From contig JAEYSE010000118.1 of NCBI GenBank assembly GCA_023435025.1, positions 1 to 26,491 of the forward strand: a stretch of DNA of 26,491 nt, given 5' to 3'. The stretch comes from Bacillota bacterium. GTDB lineage: Bacteria; Bacillota; Clostridia; Christensenellales; CAG-138. The position numbers were made by a program, and so were the translations under genes. Position 1 is the first letter of the stretch, and every line of letters starts with the position of its first letter. Positions 24,001-26,491 of the stretch are shown piece by piece. The notes under the pieces were generated by a model. It had not been told where the DNA came from, did no database searches, and was given only the letters and a program-made list of their open reading frames with translations.

Positions 24001-25215
24001 TCCATTGAAGGTAACAGATATGCTTCCATTAACAGGAACTTCTAGCTCACCGTTGACAGGTACGATGCTGGTAATAACTGGTGTATCGGGGATTGCTCCA
24101 GAAACGACAAGGGTTCCTGATGTGCCTGCTGGAATTAAACCAGTGTAGCGGCTGCCCTGGGAAAATGCATCTGTAACAGAAGAGCCCGATGGGAGCCATA
24201 AATAGAGCTTCCCTGATGTATCGGTTTTCATGTCCCTGGTTCCAAAGGTTGAAGGCAAACTTGTAACGATGGCTTGAACTGTACGCAATGTGGAAGCTCC
24301 GCTCAATGTTACAGTGGTGAGAGAAACCGTAGAACCGCCATCGTCTTTAGGCGTGGGTTGCATGGTGGAAACCTGTACCGAGCCTCCCGTGATGGTACAC
24401 GAGCCTGCTCCGCCCGCTGTGCCGCTCACTGCGGGACCTACGAATGGCTTGAGAAATCCGCTTCCGGCAGCACCCCCTCCAATCTTGCCCGCAATAGATA
24501 TATTGCCGCCTCTGATTGTAAGGCCGCTGCCGTTGCCGCCGTCGCCGCCGGAAGCGCCGCCATAGTTGCCGTCGCCACCGTCGCCGCCGCCGATACGGTC
24601 TGAAACGATGGCGGTACCGCCATTGATGGTAACTGTGCCGCCGTGCCCTCCGTCATATGCGCTGGAGAAGACATCGCCAGACAACCAAACACAACCGCTT
24701 CCGTTACCACCGCCGATGCGATTTGTTGTGACAGTGCCGCCATTGATTGTTACGGTTCCGGAACTTTCCCCATTGGCGGAGGAGTAAAGACCATCGCCGC
24801 CTCCATTGCCGCCGATCCCTGCGCCGCGTCCGGCGGATGTGGCGGTGAGCATGCCGGTACCTAGCGTCTGGCTATAAACAGTAAGGCTGTTGCCGCTGAC
24901 GACTCTGACGGCTGCGTTGTGATCCGTGCCGTTTACCGTCAGTTTGCAGCCGTCCGTGAGGATAATCTTGACATTGTGATTTACGATGTTAAGGCTGGTC
25001 GTATTAACGTTGCCCACCACAACATACCATTCGTTTGTGAGTTCTGTAGTCTCATTCTTGATGACGGAGGCTGAAACAGTCTGCAACACACCATTTTCAT
25101 CTACGTATGTGACTTCCATCATATCAGAAGCCGCTGAAACAGGTGTCATACCTACAGCCATAATGATGGACAGTATAATAGCTGTAAGCTTTTGAATTGC
25201 TTTGTTATTTCTCAT
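21025..25215 (-). CDS. Secreted multidomain surface protein with Ig-like, InlB-B and S-layer homology domains
   Basis: A 1396-residue exported protein. A signal peptide (KLTAIILSIIMAVG) should be cleaved after VSA28. Residues about 60-310 are Gly-rich with repeated TVTINGG-type motifs, resembling a low-complexity beta-solenoid. An Ig-like Big_5-type domain follows (about 375-475, ending in LVFTTAIP), then further beta-sandwich segments, including Big_2-like ones near 575 (VSVSPTTVEVQKGTTQVF) and 778 (VSLNKSTLNLTAG), and an InlB-B/Listeria-Bacteroides repeat near 867-930 (VTFDLNGG to TVTANW). Three S-layer homology domains occupy about 1168-1345 (YADIASHWAKESIDYV; FSDVAEGKYYQPYVEWA; FADASDIGSLYSDAVKAI). 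The C-terminus holds a choline-binding-like wall repeat (YMYYKDGKPLIGW, YYFYSTGVLQTG). It is a wall-anchored adhesin or scaffold. The start ATG follows AAGGGGG. It is divergent to the TetR gene. Confidence 0.92.
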   Translation of the reverse strand: MRNNKAIQKLTAIILSIIMAVGMTPVSAASDMMEVTYVDENGVLQTVSASVIKNETTELTNEWYVVVGNVNTTSLNIVNHNVKIILTDGCKLTVNGTDHNAAVRVVSGNSLTVYSQTLGTGMLTATSAGRGAGIGGNGGGDGLYSSANGESSGTVTINGGTVTTNRIGGGNGSGCVWLSGDVFSSAYDGGHGGTVTINGGTAIVSDRIGGGDGGDGNYGGASGGDGGNGSGLTIRGGNISIAGKIGGGAAGSGFLKPFVGPAVSGTAGGAGSCTITGGSVQVSTMQPTPKDDGGSTVSLTTVTLSGASTLRTVQAIVTSLPSTFGTRDMKTDTSGKLYLWLPSGSSVTDAFSQGSRYTGLIPAGTSGTLVVSGAIPDTPVITSIVPVNGELEVPVNGSISVTFNGVMNAWSGSVTLRADDLDTIVLTRGIWTNSGIYTVSYSGLSYSTEYTVTLSGFQDAYGQNVDSVSLVFTTAIPPKSVTVGAQSGTLVCGTVGNVAFPITVVSIADGTYSVTLDGAPDGVTTGDITIASGSSTLTVNTSADTPEGSYTMTATIDGIVSDSFILTVSDSLPTVDSVSVSPTTVEVQKGTTQVFTAIVTGKNHPLQTVTWEIIGNNSTITNIDASGLLTVSADETAASLIVKATSTVDTGISGTATVTVTEIPAPPIYQISLGSIDYAFPDAVEGYEELPPLAVQVINTGNQPTGDLTVALGGSNYGDFILFKTTIDSIAVSGSDYFSVTPMNNLAAGIYTATVTVTGENGINKSINISFTVNSTSSIPVSGVSLNKSTLNLTAGVNSTIIATVEPANASNKRVSWSSSDSSVAMVDNNGAIAANSVGTAIITVITEDGNFSATCTVNVSEAAPVTTYTVTFDLNGGTRTGGGQLIQTVVHGGSATAPTVSRSSYTFTGWDKAFTNVTSNLTVTANWRYDGGGSGGSDSRDDTTDDIIQTDKEPDQPVVASFSATPAVTVSQNSVTDAIAKAQADAKKQGKTTNGIGVSLNVDLPDTTKSLVIVLPRAVLNSLVNAGVKQFEINGAIVSLDFDLEALREIRKQSAGDVTITIRTVMDLSGEAKKLIGARPAYDVTVSYVKNGKTISITSLGKGSVILSVPYKLNKNEAVGWLFGVYVDASGKAMRASGSVYDANSESLILSTGHLSLYGVGYIAPAEKYADIASHWAKESIDYVVGRGLFSGTADTKFSPDMAMGRGMLVTVLGRLAGADVSACKTSSFSDVAEGKYYQPYVEWAYKKGIVSGIGNGKFAPERAVTREEIALVLRNYAKATGNTLPVTREAVTFADASDIGSLYSDAVKAIQQAGIMVGTSGNRFNPRATATRAEVAAMLHRYVKLTIDPATAQGWAKNDDGQYMYYKDGKPLIGWQTIDGLKYYFYSTGVLQTG

Positions 25216-25239
25216 GCGTTACCCCCTTATTTACATCCT

Positions 25240-25276
25240 AGCAACTCTGCTAGATATACCAACCATGCTAGTTGCT
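25240..25276. promoter_or_regulatory. Inverted repeat upstream of the surface-protein gene
   Basis: AGCAACT (25240-25246) and AGTTGCT (25270-25276) are exact inverted arms, with an inner GCTAG/CTAG pair. It lies 25 nt upstream of the surface-protein start codon, within its probable promoter or untranslated leader (a weak TTGAAT-17-TAGCAT reads on the minus strand). Candidate operator or leader hairpin. Confidence 0.4.
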
Positions 25277-25315
25277 CTATCGTTAATATTCAAAGTGCCA
25301 TAGCTGTAGCTGTTT

Positions 25316-25327
25316 CGGGTTAACCCG
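25316..25327. promoter_or_regulatory. Perfect 12-bp palindrome, candidate TetR-family operator
   Basis: CGGGTTAACCCG lies between the divergent surface-protein and TetR genes, 1 nt upstream of the TetR promoter's -35 box. TetR repressors usually bind short palindromes in such divergent regions, so it is a reasonable site for the adjacent regulator. The size fits the short end of known sites. Confidence 0.45.
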
Positions 25328-25328
25328 C

Positions 25329-25358
25329 TTGAATCCAAAGCCTGCTAAATGCTATACT
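25329..25358 (+). promoter_or_regulatory. Probable promoter of the TetR gene
   Basis: TTGAAT (25329-25334), an 18-nt spacer and TATACT (25353-25358) form a sigma-A-like promoter about 90 nt before the TetR start. The palindrome at 25316-25327 abuts its -35 box. Confidence 0.5.
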
Positions 25359-25449
25359 ATAATTAAGATGACTTGTTTTAGTGAATGGGTTTACCTACGG
25401 TGATAATTATAATCTATTTTTCTAAAAATTTCAATGTAGGAGCGGAAAT

Positions 25450-26073
25450 ATGAGAGAGAAAAAAATCGATAAAAGAAAGGTTCAGGGTGCCGAAACAAAA
25501 AGGAGGCTATATGAGATTGCGGAAAAAAAGTTTATGGAACACAACTTCTCCGACGTGAATGTAGAGGACATCACCGATGAAGCGGGCATTACCAAAGGCG
25601 CGTTTTATGTGCATTTCGAGTCCAAGGATGCGCTGATTGCCCAGCTGGTTGCTGGTCACACTGCCCGAATTGATACGGATTATAAAGCCTTTGTGGAAAA
25701 CTTGCCGGATGATATGCCGTCTTCATCGGTGTTTCTTGCTTTAGGAGATAAAATTGCCGATACGCTCTCGAATATGCTCGGCTGCAAAAATATGAAAAGG
25801 GTCTATCAGATACTGCTGGCGGGAACGGTAAGCACGGAAGCGATCAAGGGATATGGCCGGGAGCTTTATGTACTGTTTTACAGCATCCTGGAAAAAGGGA
25901 TCCGGTGCGGGGAGTTTAGATCTTCGTTGCCGATAGAGGCTCTTTCCCGACATTTTGTGCTTGCAATACGGGGAGTCAGCTATGAGTGGTGCGTACGCCA
26001 TCCCGACTTTGATTTGAGAGAACAGATAGCAGAACATGTTCGTCTACTGATAGAAGGGATTCAAACCCATTAG
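25450..26073 (+). CDS. TetR/AcrR family transcriptional regulator
   Basis: A 207-residue regulator. The N-terminal helix-turn-helix is typical of the family (AEKKFMEHNFSDVNVEDITDEAGITKGAFYVHFESKDALI, about residues 24-63). The remaining 145 residues form the ligand-binding and dimer half, where ligand identity cannot be predicted. The start ATG 25450 follows AGGAG by about 8 nt. It is transcribed away from the surface-protein gene, with a 12-bp palindrome between them, and ends in a strong terminator, so it forms a single-gene unit. It probably represses itself and possibly the surface-protein gene. Confidence 0.94.
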   Translation: MREKKIDKRKVQGAETKRRLYEIAEKKFMEHNFSDVNVEDITDEAGITKGAFYVHFESKDALIAQLVAGHTARIDTDYKAFVENLPDDMPSSSVFLALGDKIADTLSNMLGCKNMKRVYQILLAGTVSTEAIKGYGRELYVLFYSILEKGIRCGEFRSSLPIEALSRHFVLAIRGVSYEWCVRHPDFDLREQIAEHVRLLIEGIQTH

Positions 26074-26085
26074 GCGCTAAATGTT

Positions 26086-26125
26086 AAAGGGCGTATTGCC
26101 GTTCAGACATACGCCCTTTGTTCTA
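26086..26125 (+). terminator. Intrinsic terminator after the TetR gene
   Basis: AAAGGGCGTAT (26086-26096) and ATACGCCCTTT (26109-26119) form a perfect 11-bp stem around a 12-nt loop, followed by the T-rich GTTCTATT. Confidence 0.88.
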
Positions 26126-26491
26126 TTGAAGCGTTATGATTGATGCGATGTTTGGACAACTTATTTCGGTCTAATAGTAGGGGATGGATACTTATAATTA
26201 TCCTGTTATCGCGAGTTAAACATAATGGGAAGTTCGGATAAACATAATGGGTAGTTCACTTCATCGCTGGGGATAAACATAATGCGAAGTTCATTTCATC
26301 GCGCCAGAACAAACATAATGCGAAGTTTGTCCAAAGACCGGGCTGTGGATAATGAAAGCTTGGTTGTGTGCTGCCACTCTGAAATCACCGCGTATTAGGT
26401 TGAACGATGAAAGCGCGCATGATGTTCTACATCGTAGGTGCATAATATCCTTCGTATTTTGGGTTTGCCAGTACATAGGGGTTTTCCTTCT
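26126..26491. other. Intergenic stretch with no recognisable gene apart from repeats
   Basis: Outside repeat cluster 4 I see no convincing frame, ribosome binding site or RNA gene here. The last 160 nt hold only short frames on either strand. They may be the beginning of a feature that continues beyond the window. Confidence 0.4.
26217..26328 (+). repeat. Dispersed repeat cluster 4 (4 units)
   Basis: Units lie at 26217-26235 (GGGAAG variant), 26239-26257 (GGGTAG variant), 26274-26292 (canonical) and 26310-26328 (CAAACATAATGCGAAGTTT). Periods are 22, 35 and 36 nt. The first two share the GGG variant, which again suggests local duplication. All eleven units in the window point the same way; no reverse-complement copy was seen. 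Confidence 0.85.

Noticed and set aside
26217..26328. CRISPR array
   Set aside because: Repeats are only 19 bp, spacers of about 17 nt are themselves conserved, there are at most four units per cluster, and no cas genes are present.
26291..26476. 61-codon minus-strand frame at the right edge
   Set aside because: It runs through repeat units and shows no domain or start signal.

Overview
The window looks like a chromosomal segment of a strictly anaerobic Gram-positive bacterium, probably in the Clostridia. Ribosome binding sites are strong (AGGAGG-like), promoters are of the sigma-A type, there are three oxygen-sensitive glycyl radical enzymes (GREs), and a large cell-surface protein carries S-layer homology domains. 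The exact taxon cannot be read from the sequence.

Left edge (1-2000): a decayed metallo-beta-lactamase-fold gene on the minus strand (a nonsense codon plus a frameshift), a small unknown gene with its own terminator, two clusters of a dispersed 19-bp repeat (core TAAACATAATGCGAAGTTC), and a frameshifted fragment that looks like the C-terminal part of a large serine recombinase.

Core (about 1850-20519, all on the plus strand): a catabolic locus of about 18.5 kb. It opens with two tandem, diverged copies of a promoter-operator module, followed by a leader of about 450 nt. The genes are, in order: sugar-binding lipoprotein, two-domain sugar ABC ATPase, permease, GRE 1, activase 1, short-chain dehydrogenase, activase 2, FSA/TalC-type aldolase, activase 3, GRE 2, a GntR/LacI-hybrid regulator, a FGGY (xylulokinase-like) kinase, and GRE 3. 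A half-site (GTGATACCA) inside both front promoters recurs just upstream of the regulator, so that regulator probably controls the locus and itself.

Proposed joint function (inference): import of a sugar, polyol or anhydrosugar; phosphorylation by the FGGY kinase; radical ring-opening or dehydration by a GRE to a ketose-phosphate-like product; retro-aldol cleavage by the aldolase; and further reduction or dehydration of the C3 product by the dehydrogenase and another GRE. E. coli also groups an FSA aldolase with a GRE and its activase (fsaA-ybiW-ybiY), but three distinct GREs, three activases, an aldolase and a kinase in one locus is a richer set. GRE 2 is divergent, with RIHGTF in place of the usual RVxGY glycyl loop, and its neighbouring activase has only four auxiliary cysteines.

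Right edge (20522-26491): a frameshifted tyrosine-recombinase C-terminal fragment begins 2 nt after GRE 3 and is followed by a third repeat cluster. A 1396-residue secreted S-layer-homology protein (minus strand) lies divergent to a TetR regulator (plus strand), and a fourth repeat cluster follows. The order cluster, recombinase wreck, catabolic locus, recombinase wreck, cluster suggests that the locus is an old, immobilised island.
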